From NCBI GenBank assembly GCA_902781245.1, contig CACZIP010000092.1, positions 1-7,528 of the forward strand: a stretch of DNA of 7,528 nucleotides, read 5' to 3'. The position numbers were made by a program, and so were the translations under genes. Shown one piece after another: positions 1 through 5,862 of the stretch (positions within the stretch are counted from its first letter, which is position 1; every line of letters begins with the position of its first letter). The DNA is from an uncultured Coriobacteriaceae bacterium. GTDB lineage: Bacteria > Actinomycetota > Coriobacteriia > Coriobacteriales > Eggerthellaceae. Below the pieces are notes generated by a model, which saw only the letters and a program-made list of their open reading frames with translations, ran no database searches and was not told the DNA's origin.

Positions 1-299
1 ATAGGCTGCTCTACCGCCACAGTTGCCGTTGGCAGGCCGTCAAGCGTTTGCAAAACCAGCCTCGCCGCCGATGTATCGCCGTCAATGGCTTTCTGAATCA
101 ACGAGGCTACTACGGCCTCGCCCTTGGTGGTTTCGTTTCCGTCTAGGTCGAAGTGGGGCATCTCCAAGGCGACCTCTAGCCGTTCGCGCATCAGCTTTCT
201 TTGCCGCCTCGCCTCGCCGCTCGCCTCGCCTCCCATCTTTGCGATTCTCTTTGTTCGCTCGTTGTTGGCGCTGAGCGGAACAAGGTTGCTATCGTTCAT
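1..299 (-). CDS. Phage-type KGG-motif protein, partial (C-terminus beyond left edge)
   Basis: An open frame of 99 complete codons starts with ATG at 299-297 and runs off the left edge with no stop, so only the N-terminal part is visible. AGGAAGG lies 6 bases before the ATG, and the start is 11 bases after the stop of the replication-type gene, so it is the fourth visible gene of the leftward operon. The N-terminus has a basic, small-residue motif (KMGGEASGEARRQRK, residues about 21-35). It is followed by a predicted helical part with the pattern EAVVASLIQKAIDGDTSAARL (about 62-81) and then LDGLP. This pattern is familiar from small phage proteins annotated as hypothetical or KGG-domain proteins, found near replication and packaging genes. 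No function is established; a small-terminase-like DNA-binding role is only a guess. The motif is encoded by a GGCGAGGCG-rich repeated stretch. Confidence 0.7.
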   Translation of the reverse strand, partial: MNDSNLVPLSANNERTKRIAKMGGEASGEARRQRKLMRERLEVALEMPHFDLDGNETTKGEAVVASLIQKAIDGDTSAARLVLQTLDGLPTATVAVEQP

Positions 300-310
300 T
301 GCCGTCCTTC

Positions 311-898
311 CTATTCGAAAATCTCGCCGTTGCCGTCGATGGCGAAGAATCCGCATCGTGGGCAATCCACCCTCAGCATGCCCAGAGCATCGCGCTCAAC
401 GAACGCCGTTTCCCTGCACCGTGGGCAAGCATCGGTTTCAACGCCTTGAATTGCCTTTTCTTTTTTTGAAATTGGGTTTTCTTGATTAATATTCGTTTCA
501 CTTGGATTGTCTTTACTTGTATTGGTGGCCTCGTCTGGCCTAGATTCGGCCTTGGCTACATATCGGCTAGAGTACGCTTTGCCCTCGAAGCCCAACGAGC
601 CGTCATCGATGAGCTTGCACGTTGCCGCATACGTCTTGCTTTTGACGTTGGAAACCCACCAATGGGCTATGACCCACTCCCCGCCGATTTCGAGCAGGTA
701 ACCCGCATCGGCTAGAGCCTCGAAATCCTCAGTTGTTGCATCTGCCTGCCGTATCAGCGAACGAACGCCGCTCAGGATGCCGTTAGAATCGGCGTTTAAG
801 GACATTTGGAGATAGAGCGCCTGTGAACCCTTGGGCAAGCCCAGAAACCCGTCAGAGCACACCACAGCCGACGCTAGGCACGTTCTGGCCTTTGGCAA
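311..898 (-). CDS. Phage replication-initiation-type protein with C-terminal zinc ribbon
   Basis: A 195-residue protein. Residues about 5-92 follow the pattern of the N-terminal winged-helix domain of phage replisome organisers: a SDGFLGLPKGSQALYL segment, then NADSNG, then an ADATTEDFEALADAGYLL helix and a hairpin ending IAHWWVSN. In that family the domain binds the phage origin. A polar, low-complexity linker (about 118-150) follows. The C-terminus holds four cysteines in two CPRC knuckles (158-161 and 179-182), a likely zinc ribbon. The usual helicase-loader-interacting C-terminal domain is absent, so the protein is short for the family. I chose the TTG at 898-896 because AGGAGGTG lies 8 bases upstream. 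The longer frame from a TTG at 916 would put that ribosome binding site inside the gene, and MPKARTCLAS fits the family N-terminus. The first 47 bases overlap the end of the preceding gene, implying coupled translation. Origin binding is inferred. Confidence 0.72.
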   Translation of the reverse strand: MPKARTCLASAVVCSDGFLGLPKGSQALYLQMSLNADSNGILSGVRSLIRQADATTEDFEALADAGYLLEIGGEWVIAHWWVSNVKSKTYAATCKLIDDGSLGFEGKAYSSRYVAKAESRPDEATNTSKDNPSETNINQENPISKKEKAIQGVETDACPRCRETAFVERDALGMLRVDCPRCGFFAIDGNGEIFE

Positions 899-1286
899 TC
901 TGGTCACCTCCTGCAAAGAGCGCGTCCCAATGCGAACGCCTCAGCTCGACCCATGGCCTCAGCTCGGGATAATCGGCTACCAGGAAACGGGCGAACAATG
1001 GCTCATAGCTGTTGTTCACCTTCACAGGCTCCCCGAGGTCGTTCACGTGGTCGCGCCAACGCACGGACTCGATGAAGTCTTGCACCCCGAACCGCCGTTC
1101 ATGCGCCGCCTCGTTGAGCGCCCACGTTTCGAGGTCATGCCATAGGCGGGTATTGAGCCGCCGCCACTCACGCGCTCGATTGAGCAAGTTGATAGAATGG
1201 GCATCGAGGTTATTCACCTCAGCTGCACCCGCGCCGCCCATCTCGCCAAAGTTGTCAGCGGTTGCGGGTGTTGTCTTGCCTGCCAT
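852..1286 (-). CDS. Phage protein of unknown function
   Basis: A 144-residue soluble protein. Its ATG shares one base with the stop of the xis-like gene (TAATG at 1288-1284), and there is no good Shine-Dalgarno sequence, so it is probably translated by coupling. The first 30 residues are Gly/Ala-rich. The core (about 33-122) has spaced motifs: a Trp-rich helix (EWRRLNTRLWHDLETWAL), then FIESVRWRDH, then VKVNNSYEPLFARFL, then YPELRPWVELRR. This order (IRW-like, then F/VK-NN-Y---AR, then P-L---E-R) resembles a family of small phage proteins of unknown function that I recall from actinobacterial and Gram-positive phages. I cannot name it securely. Position between xis-like and replication-type genes suggests an early role. 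No catalytic motif or membrane segment is visible. Confidence 0.75.
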   Translation of the reverse strand: MAGKTTPATADNFGEMGGAGAAEVNNLDAHSINLLNRAREWRRLNTRLWHDLETWALNEAAHERRFGVQDFIESVRWRDHVNDLGEPVKVNNSYEPLFARFLVADYPELRPWVELRRSHWDALFAGGDQIAKGQNVPSVGCGVL

Positions 1287-1477
1287 TACGCAACACCCGC
1301 CGCTAACTGTTTCTCGATATGCTTGATTAGCTCGCGTTTAGGGATGAGGATGCGACCGCCGATTTTGACGGACGGCAATTCACCCTTGCGGCAAAGGTCG
1401 CGGATGCTCCACGCGCTCTTGTGCAGTTCGGATGCCGCCTCATCAACATCGAGGAAATCGCCGTATTTCTCTAGCAT
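1286..1477 (-). CDS. Excisionase-type helix-turn-helix protein
   Basis: A 63-residue protein with the MerR-like/excisionase-family HTH fold (helix-turn-helix 17 type). FLDVDEAASELHKSAWSIRDLCRKG forms the recognition helices, followed by the wing ELPSVKIGGRILIPKRELIKHIEK. Such proteins bend attachment-site DNA and steer the integrase to excision, or act as early regulators; which one applies here is inferred. The start is the ATG at 1477-1475, with GGAGG 5 bases upstream. The open frame extends further back to 1657, but that extension runs through the promoter region and into the opposing repressor gene, so it is rejected. It is the first gene of the leftward operon and overlaps the next gene by one base. 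Confidence 0.8.
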   Translation of the reverse strand: MLEKYGDFLDVDEAASELHKSAWSIRDLCRKGELPSVKIGGRILIPKRELIKHIEKQLAAGVA

Positions 1478-1583
1478 GTGACCTCCGTTCAAATCAACTT
1501 TTTCTTGTTTGTCGCGACACATAGCAATATAATGTTCATAAAGACAACAGTCACGAACAATAAAAATAATTGGAGGTTCATTG
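1478..1583. promoter_or_regulatory. Divergent control region of the element (lysogeny switch)
   Basis: 106 bases separate the opposed starts of the xis-like and repressor genes. Rightward promoter: TTGTTT at 1505-1510, 17-base spacer, TATAAT at 1528-1533 (perfect -10, weak -35). Leftward promoter: GTGACT (read on the minus strand, 1554-1549), 17-base spacer, TATATT (1531-1526). The two -10 boxes overlap by four bases, so polymerase binding on one strand should exclude the other. Promoter calls are by eye. Confidence 0.6.
1510..1519. promoter_or_regulatory. Candidate repressor operator, perfect 10-bp palindrome
   Basis: TGTCGCGACA is a perfect inverted repeat lying in the spacer of the rightward promoter and just past the -10 of the leftward promoter. 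A related half-conserved sequence, GTCACGAACA, starts at 1550 and overlaps the leftward -35. A repressor bound here could control both promoters. Binding by the 1584-2144 protein is inferred from position only. Confidence 0.5.
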
Positions 1584-2144
1584 ATGGGTAGGAAAAAATC
1601 ACCGAGGCGATATGACCGCCGCGCAAATCTGATTACTCTCATGGAGCGAGAAAACATCGACGGCGTAGCCGAATGGAGCCGCCAAATCGAAGAACGCAGC
1701 CCAGAGCATTACAAGGTTTCGTCACAAAAGCTTGGTGAACTCATCAAAGATGGCGATGATTTTCAGAACCTTACCGAAGAGCGCGCCCAACAAATCATAG
1801 CCGCCTATCCTGAGTACCGCATTGAGTGGCTGTTGGGGTTCGATAGCTACATCACCAAGACCGACAAGTATTTTGCAGACTTAACGGAAAAGCACGACAA
1901 AGAGCGGGACGGCCTCTTATTCGGCTTGATTGCTTTTGCAAATGCAGACGGCTACAAATGCAGCAAGGTCGGAAACGGCATCATCATTGAGAACAGACAC
2001 GGTGAACGCATCGACCTTGCTGGGGAAGATTTAGACAGCCTGATTGATGACTTGACGGGTGCAGTAGGCGGGATAGTTTCGCATCGCATAATCCGTAAAC
2101 TATCTCAGGCGCGCGTTGTTGAAAAAGGCAACCCCGCCCAATAG
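1584..2144 (+). CDS. Phage-type repressor, HTH domain without protease domain
   Basis: A 186-residue protein. The N-terminal part (about 8-88) resembles the XRE-like DNA-binding domain of phage repressors in Gram-positive bacteria. It has a helix around RRANLITLMERENID, a recognition-helix region around YKVSSQKLGELIKDG, and a final helix ending YPEYRIEWLLGFDSY, the motif that closes this domain in many prophage repressors. The rest (about 95-186) is charged with a short beta-like stretch (KVGNGIIIENRHGERIDL). I see no S24/LexA-type cleavage site or Ser-Lys dyad region, so RecA-driven self-cleavage is unlikely. The ATG at 1584 is 7 bases after GGAGG (1572-1576); the TTG at 1581 in the same frame would be only 4 bases away and is less likely. 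It is divergent from the xis-like operon and probably cotranscribed with the integrase 51 bases downstream. Confidence 0.75.
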   Translation: MGRKKSPRRYDRRANLITLMERENIDGVAEWSRQIEERSPEHYKVSSQKLGELIKDGDDFQNLTEERAQQIIAAYPEYRIEWLLGFDSYITKTDKYFADLTEKHDKERDGLLFGLIAFANADGYKCSKVGNGIIIENRHGERIDLAGEDLDSLIDDLTGAVGGIVSHRIIRKLSQARVVEKGNPAQ

Positions 2145-2195
2145 GGCATACACCATAAAGACCGATTCGAGCAGATATAGATTGGAGGTGTAAAG

Positions 2196-3491
2196 ATGGC
2201 TAAAGGTGACGGAGGCATTAAGCAAATCAAAGGCAAAGACGGTAAGCCCATCAAAGATTCCGAAGGCCGCTTTGTTTGGGAAGTTCGCATTTCGACAGGT
2301 TGGAATCCGATAGCCAAGAAATACGGGATTCAGACAAAGCGTGTTCACGGTTCGAAAGCTGATGCACGTAAGAAACGCGATGAGATGAAACGTCAGCTTG
2401 AAAATGGCATTGACCTCGAAGCGGCAAAAGCCTGCCTTGGAGACTTCGCTGATAGGTGGCTATCGAACCGCATAGAGTCGGGCGAGCTATCCGACAATAC
2501 GATTGACCGCTATACGCTCATCATCGGGCAAATCAAAAAGTATCTTGGAGCCGTTGCAATATCGGACGTTACGCCGCTCGTGGTCGATGACTTTTACCGC
2601 GCGATAAAGGCCGATAGAGGTTTAACCAATACAACGGTGCGCAAGATTCATCAGGTGTTGCGGCAAATCATGGAGCAGGCTTGCATATACGACATGATTC
2701 TACGCAACCCATGCGACAAGGTTAAGGCTCCGAAGAATGACCCCGTGAACCGTGAAAGCCTCAGCGCCGTTGATGCGTCAAGGCTGCTAACGGCTATCGA
2801 AAGAGCAGAATCCGAGGCATATGCAGCTGAAAGCGCCAAGGAATGCCGACAGGATGAGCGCGGCAACTACGAGCGCGGATACATCCACGGCATTACCGAA
2901 ATCGCTTGCGTTTTGGCGGCAAGGCTCGGACTTGCAACGGGTGCAAGGCGTGGCGAAATCCTAGCCGTGACATGGCAGAGCATCGACCTTGCAAATGGCC
3001 TTGTCTCGATTGCGGCAAGCATCACGGCTAAAGGGATAGTTAAAGAACCGAAAAGCAAGGCGGGTAATAGGGTTATTGCCCTTGATGCTGCGACCGTGAA
3101 CGCTCTGTGCAAGTGGCAGACGGTGCAGGCGTTCGAACTTGGAAAAATCGGGTTCAAAGTCAAGGCTGATACGCCTGTATTCAGTGATGCCAAAGGCGGC
3201 TACATCAATCCGTGCAATTTCTCGCGTTGGTGGCGCAAGTTCACGACTGCTAACGGTTTCGAGGGTTTGAAGTTTCACGAGTTGCGACACACGCAAGCGA
3301 CCTTGTTACTTGCTCAGGGTGTGGACGTTAAGACGGTGCAAAACCGCCTCGGTCATGCCAACGCAAGCATCACTCTTAACTGGTATGCACACGCCGTACC
3401 AGAGAATGACCGCGCCGCCGCCGATATGCTCGGACGGCTGCTCGATGAACCGCCGAAATTGCGGGTAGTCAAGCTGCCTAAAACGGCGTGA
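2196..3491 (+). CDS. int: Tyrosine recombinase, element integrase
   Basis: A 431-residue phage-type integrase of usual length, catalysing site-specific recombination between element and chromosome. An N-terminal arm-type DNA-binding domain (about 8-70: beta strands around GRFVWEVRISTGW, then a basic helix) is followed by a SAM-like core-binding domain (about 80-175) and the catalytic domain (about 185-415). The catalytic set is complete: R251 in TGARRGE, a beta-hairpin lysine (K286 or K288 in EPKSKAGNR), H361 and R364 in HELRH, H387 in LGHA, and the nucleophile Y397 in NWYAH. The ATG at 2196 is 7 bases after GGAGG. The gene reads towards tRNA-Asp, whose 3' end lies 100 bases beyond the stop, so that tRNA is its probable attachment site. 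No damage is visible, so the enzyme should be active. Confidence 0.95.
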   Translation: MAKGDGGIKQIKGKDGKPIKDSEGRFVWEVRISTGWNPIAKKYGIQTKRVHGSKADARKKRDEMKRQLENGIDLEAAKACLGDFADRWLSNRIESGELSDNTIDRYTLIIGQIKKYLGAVAISDVTPLVVDDFYRAIKADRGLTNTTVRKIHQVLRQIMEQACIYDMILRNPCDKVKAPKNDPVNRESLSAVDASRLLTAIERAESEAYAAESAKECRQDERGNYERGYIHGITEIACVLAARLGLATGARRGEILAVTWQSIDLANGLVSIAASITAKGIVKEPKSKAGNRVIALDAATVNALCKWQTVQAFELGKIGFKVKADTPVFSDAKGGYINPCNFSRWWRKFTTANGFEGLKFHELRHTQATLLLAQGVDVKTVQNRLGHANASITLNWYAHAVPENDRAAADMLGRLLDEPPKLRVVKLPKTA

Positions 3492-3501
3492 TTTTGTAGC
3501 G

Positions 3502-3520
3502 TTTGAAGTGTTTTTGAAGT
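3502..3520. repeat. Direct repeat TTTGAAGT, 11-bp spacing
   Basis: TTTGAAGT occurs at 3502-3509 and 3513-3520, exactly 11 bases apart, about one helical turn, between the integrase stop and the tRNA. A third copy is at 3266-3273 inside the integrase gene. Position and phasing suit arm-type integrase or accessory-protein binding sites, but the motif is AT-rich and short, so chance is possible. Confidence 0.35.
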
Positions 3521-3553
3521 TTTCGGGTTTTGTGATTGCTGCTAGATAGCAAA

Positions 3554-3578
3554 TCACCCCGCCAAATTAGCAGGGTGA
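3554..3578. terminator. Hairpin between integrase and tRNA-Asp
   Basis: TCACCC at 3554-3559 pairs with GGGTGA at 3573-3578. One mismatch and two more G-C pairs close a 7-base loop. Only short U runs follow on either strand (TTT on the minus side, TTTT some bases on the plus side), so it would be a weak intrinsic terminator. It lies 13 bases beyond the tRNA 3' end and about 60 bases after the integrase stop, so it could serve both convergent transcripts. Confidence 0.35.
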
Positions 3579-3591
3579 CCAGGAATTTTAA

Positions 3592-3668
<77 letters not shown>

Positions 3669-3693
3669 GTGTTTTCAGCGAAAGTTATATTAC

Positions 3694-3724
3694 TTGACAT
3701 GACCCGACCGCGCAATACCTTATC
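3694..3724 (+). promoter_or_regulatory. Tentative upstream promoter of the cupin gene
   Basis: The 157 bases between tRNA-Asp and the cupin start contain a consensus -35 (TTGACA, 3694-3699), but the best -10 at 17-18 bases (CCTTAT region, 3718-3723) is poor. On the other strand the same stretch contains TAATATAAC just upstream of the tRNA, with TTGCGC at suitable spacing, a plausible tRNA promoter. Nothing else is recognisable in the gap apart from a small dyad AACC-T-GGTT near 3770. Confidence 0.3.
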
Positions 3725-3825
3725 TCTAATTCTTCAAGATTTGATTAGGTGCTCTGAGTAATACCAATAACCTGGTTGAAAAGGTAAACTATTTTCATCG
3801 AAATTGATGGGGAAGGGACACCAAC

Positions 3826-4287
3826 ATGGCCTTCATGAACAACGAATCGGGAACGTACGCAGCGAACATCGTGCAGGATGCGGCAGGGGCTCCAGTGATG
3901 GATGCTGCGTTCAAACAGATCTATGACAAGTTCGCTCAGCGCATCTGCTGGATCGACGGCCAGGTTGTGCCGGGTGCCTTCCAGATGAACACGGCATGGT
4001 ACCACCATGTGCCCGATCGTGACCCTATCTTCACCGAACATGTTCACAACGATTGCGACGAGCTCATCGGTTTCATTGGTTCGAACCCTGATGACCCAAC
4101 CGACCTCGGTGGCGAAATCGAGTTCACCATTGGTGGCGAACCGCATCTGCTTACCAAATCGTCGATCATCTTCGCGCCGGCGGGCCTTGCGCACAATCCG
4201 ATGCGCATCTTGCGCGTCTACCAACCGATCTTCCATTTCTCGGTCATCACGAAGACGATGTATGACGGCGAGGCGACGTACCGCTAA
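3826..4287 (+). CDS. Small cupin-domain protein
   Basis: A 153-residue, single-domain, soluble cupin. Cupin motif 1 is visible as H72-x-H74-x4-E79 (in EHVHNDCDELIGFIG) and motif 2 as PAGLAH with H123, the usual 3-His/1-Glu metal site of the beta-barrel. Between them a Gly-rich turn and EIEFTIGGEPHLLTKSSIIFAPAG form the expected strands. Cupins range from oxygenases and isomerases to small-molecule sensors, and the sequence alone does not choose. The ATG at 3826 is preceded by an AAGGGA-type binding site. An in-frame ATG three codons later (MNNESG) is possible but lies further from it. The stop (4285-4287) is 14 bases from the stop of the convergent transposase-like gene. This is the first protein gene on the chromosomal side of the tRNA. 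Confidence 0.8.
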   Translation: MAFMNNESGTYAANIVQDAAGAPVMDAAFKQIYDKFAQRICWIDGQVVPGAFQMNTAWYHHVPDRDPIFTEHVHNDCDELIGFIGSNPDDPTDLGGEIEFTIGGEPHLLTKSSIIFAPAGLAHNPMRILRVYQPIFHFSVITKTMYDGEATYR

Positions 4288-4293
4288 AGTACG

Positions 4294-4318
4294 CTTTCGA
4301 TTTATCGATTCTCGAAAG
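4294..4318. terminator. Hairpin at the convergent cupin / transposase-like gene ends
   Basis: CTTTCGA (4294-4300) and TCGAAAG (4312-4318) form a perfect 7-bp stem with an 11-base loop. It starts 7 bases after the cupin stop and overlaps the last codons and stop of the opposing gene. There is no clear U tract on either side, so it may be a weak bidirectional terminator or an mRNA 3'-end stabiliser. Confidence 0.4.
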
Positions 4319-5753
4319 ACGACCGCACCGTGCCCGGCACGCTGCGCAATTCGGCGCGCGTGCGCAAGCGTCGAGCGGGAGGAATACCCGCCGATTCCTC
4401 GATATCGTCGGTAGTGGTGCTGCGGTAGTTGAACAAGTAATAGTTTTGCTGCAAATAGATGCCTTCCATGCGGAGTAGAGCGTCGGCGCTGTCGGCAGCG
4501 TTGTGCTTCCAATTCATGCTCTTTCGCAAGAGGCGGAGTGAGGAGAACGCCGCGTAGCAAATGGCGAAGTGCGCCTGGATGTGATCGTTCGACACAGTGG
4601 GGTAGGGCACGGATGAGAAATCCGCCTCAAGTGGCTGGAAGGGTTCGGCTTGCCGCCAGAGCTCGCGGTAGAGCTGGACTATCGTCATAGAATCGAGGTC
4701 AAGCTCGCTCGTGACCAGGACGGCGTGTCGATGGCTCGTTGCGTAACCCCCGCCGCGGAGCATGACTTCTTTCACGGGCATGCGCGTTCCGTCGGGCGTG
4801 GTGCGGGTCGAGGTGCGCGATTTGACGAGCACACCGCCAGCCATTAGTGTGTATCCGCCTTCATCATCGGCCCAAGAGGCAAGGTCGGGAACCTTTCGGA
4901 AATCACGCTGATACAAAATGAAACCATCGCCCGTCGAAGAGACTTCGGCAATGGTCGGGTCGAGGTCGCGCAAGCCTCCTGCAACGATGACAGCCCGCGA
5001 AGCTCCAAGGCGGTTTTTCAGTTGGTCGGTTGCTGCACGAAATGCCTGCGGTTCGAGACGGCCAGGCATGTCATGGTAGCCAAGCGGCACTCCTTCGCTG
5101 TTGATGGCGACGGCGATGCTTGCACGCTCGGAACCACCGTCAACGGGAAAAGCGTAGCTACCGCAAATGAGGAACATACGATCGAGGGCCGGGTCGCCGA
5201 ACAGCTTTCTCCAATGACGGGCGAGACATTCGTCGATGCGCGTCCTCTCCCGCGCAAAGCACTCGAGTGCTTGGTATACATCGCCAAATGAGAACTCGCA
5301 TGATCGCGGGAAGGACTTGCGCGAGGTCCACGACTCGCGCTTGCTCGTGGCATGCATCATGCGCTCAACTGCGAGCATTTCGAAAATGCGCCCCGCGTGG
5401 TCCGGGAATCCTTCACGCCCGGCACGCGCACGAAAGAAGTCGCTGATGCCAAGTGCGTCGAGGTATCCGAGCGCAATCGATGCACCAAGGCGGGCGGTGG
5501 GGGTGGCTTCCACATCGATTTCGTCCTCGAATCCAAACGAGAGCTCGATTGGCTGGCGTTGCGCAACGACGCCTTTGTTCAGCTGATCAACGTATTCGCG
5601 GAAATGTGCTATTGGGTCCTCGAAACGGTCAGCATAGGCATCAGCATAGCCGATCGTCTCAACGGTGCGCGTTTTAACCTTGTCGTCCTGTCGATAGCTC
5701 TGCACGACCGAGAGATACTCTCGTCCGTTGCGCTTCTGGATTTTCAGATGCAT
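4302..5753 (-). CDS. IS1634/IS4-like transposase homologue, apparently lacking the DDE triad
   Basis: A 483-residue uninterrupted frame. Its N-terminus (KIQKRNGREYLSVVQSYR...KTRTVETIGY...DPIAHFREY, about 4-54) is the typical IS1634-family start. A DHIQAHFAICYAAFSSLRLL stretch (390-409) matches the conserved C-terminal helix. Compared with the family pattern as I remember it, the strand that should read FYDVTN-Y-FE reads FLICGSYAFP (194-203), putting I196 in place of the first Asp. The VADRG-type motif reads VAGGL (257-261), putting G259 for the second Asp. The Y-ELW-IE--FR--K motif reads YRELWRQAEPFQPLE (362-376), putting A369 for the Glu and E376 for the Lys. The protein is also shorter than the roughly 550-600 residues usual for IS1634. 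AAGGA lies 7 bases before the ATG at 5753. No terminal inverted repeats or target duplication are seen. It is most simply a catalytically dead, possibly domesticated, transposase; E370 or nearby Asp residues could conceivably compensate. Confidence 0.75.
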   Translation of the reverse strand: MHLKIQKRNGREYLSVVQSYRQDDKVKTRTVETIGYADAYADRFEDPIAHFREYVDQLNKGVVAQRQPIELSFGFEDEIDVEATPTARLGASIALGYLDALGISDFFRARAGREGFPDHAGRIFEMLAVERMMHATSKRESWTSRKSFPRSCEFSFGDVYQALECFARERTRIDECLARHWRKLFGDPALDRMFLICGSYAFPVDGGSERASIAVAINSEGVPLGYHDMPGRLEPQAFRAATDQLKNRLGASRAVIVAGGLRDLDPTIAEVSSTGDGFILYQRDFRKVPDLASWADDEGGYTLMAGGVLVKSRTSTRTTPDGTRMPVKEVMLRGGGYATSHRHAVLVTSELDLDSMTIVQLYRELWRQAEPFQPLEADFSSVPYPTVSNDHIQAHFAICYAAFSSLRLLRKSMNWKHNAADSADALLRMEGIYLQQNYYLFNYRSTTTDDIEESAGIPPARRLRTRAELRSVPGTVRSSFENR

Positions 5754-5856
5754 TTCTTGTCCTTTGTTCGCGGCAATTGGTAAGACGATTTCGTTGAGTA
5801 ACCCTACAGCACACTACAAAAATGCAATAACAGTCTACCAGAGAAGGATTGCCCGA

Positions 5857-5862
5857 TATAAT
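5857..5862 (+). promoter_or_regulatory. -10 box of the yhdT-panF promoter
   Basis: A perfect TATAAT lies 39 bases before the yhdT-like start, in the 148-base gap between the divergent transposase-like and yhdT-like genes. The -35 at 17 bases (TCTACC) is poor, so an activator may be needed. The predicted leader is only about 30 bases and holds the AGGAAGAAAGG ribosome binding site; no riboswitch would fit. No convincing promoter for the leftward transposase-like gene is visible in the rest of the gap. Confidence 0.45.

Larger units (their letters stand above)
1..3591. mobile_element. Integrated phage-like element, right end (left end outside window)
   Basis: The stretch carries a tyrosine integrase, a phage-type repressor, an excisionase-like HTH protein, a phage replication-type protein and two further phage-type proteins, and it stops at the 3' end of a tRNA-Asp gene. 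Integrase next to a tRNA 3' end is the standard signature of site-specific integration. The genes form two divergent units: repressor-integrase to the right and xis-like/unknown/rep-like/KGG protein to the left. No capsid, portal, terminase large subunit, conjugation or cargo gene lies in the visible part, so prophage, phage satellite or other integrative element cannot be separated. The right boundary is set at the base next to the tRNA CCA end; the true crossover should lie inside the tRNA 3' half. The other attachment site is not in the window. Confidence 0.85.

Noticed and set aside
124..489. Plus-strand frames over the left end
   Set aside because: They are antisense to the KGG-motif and replication-type genes, are Ser/Arg/Pro-rich, and lack credible ribosome binding sites.
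1478..1657. 60-codon N-terminal extension of the xis-like gene
   Set aside because: It crosses the divergent promoters and the start of the repressor gene; the internal ATG at 1477 has an ideal GGAGG and matches the family length.
3745..4560. 271-codon minus-strand open frame over the cupin gene
   Set aside because: It is antisense to a cupin with intact metal-binding motifs and extends into the end of the transposase-like gene in another frame. The product is Arg/His-rich with no recognisable domain.
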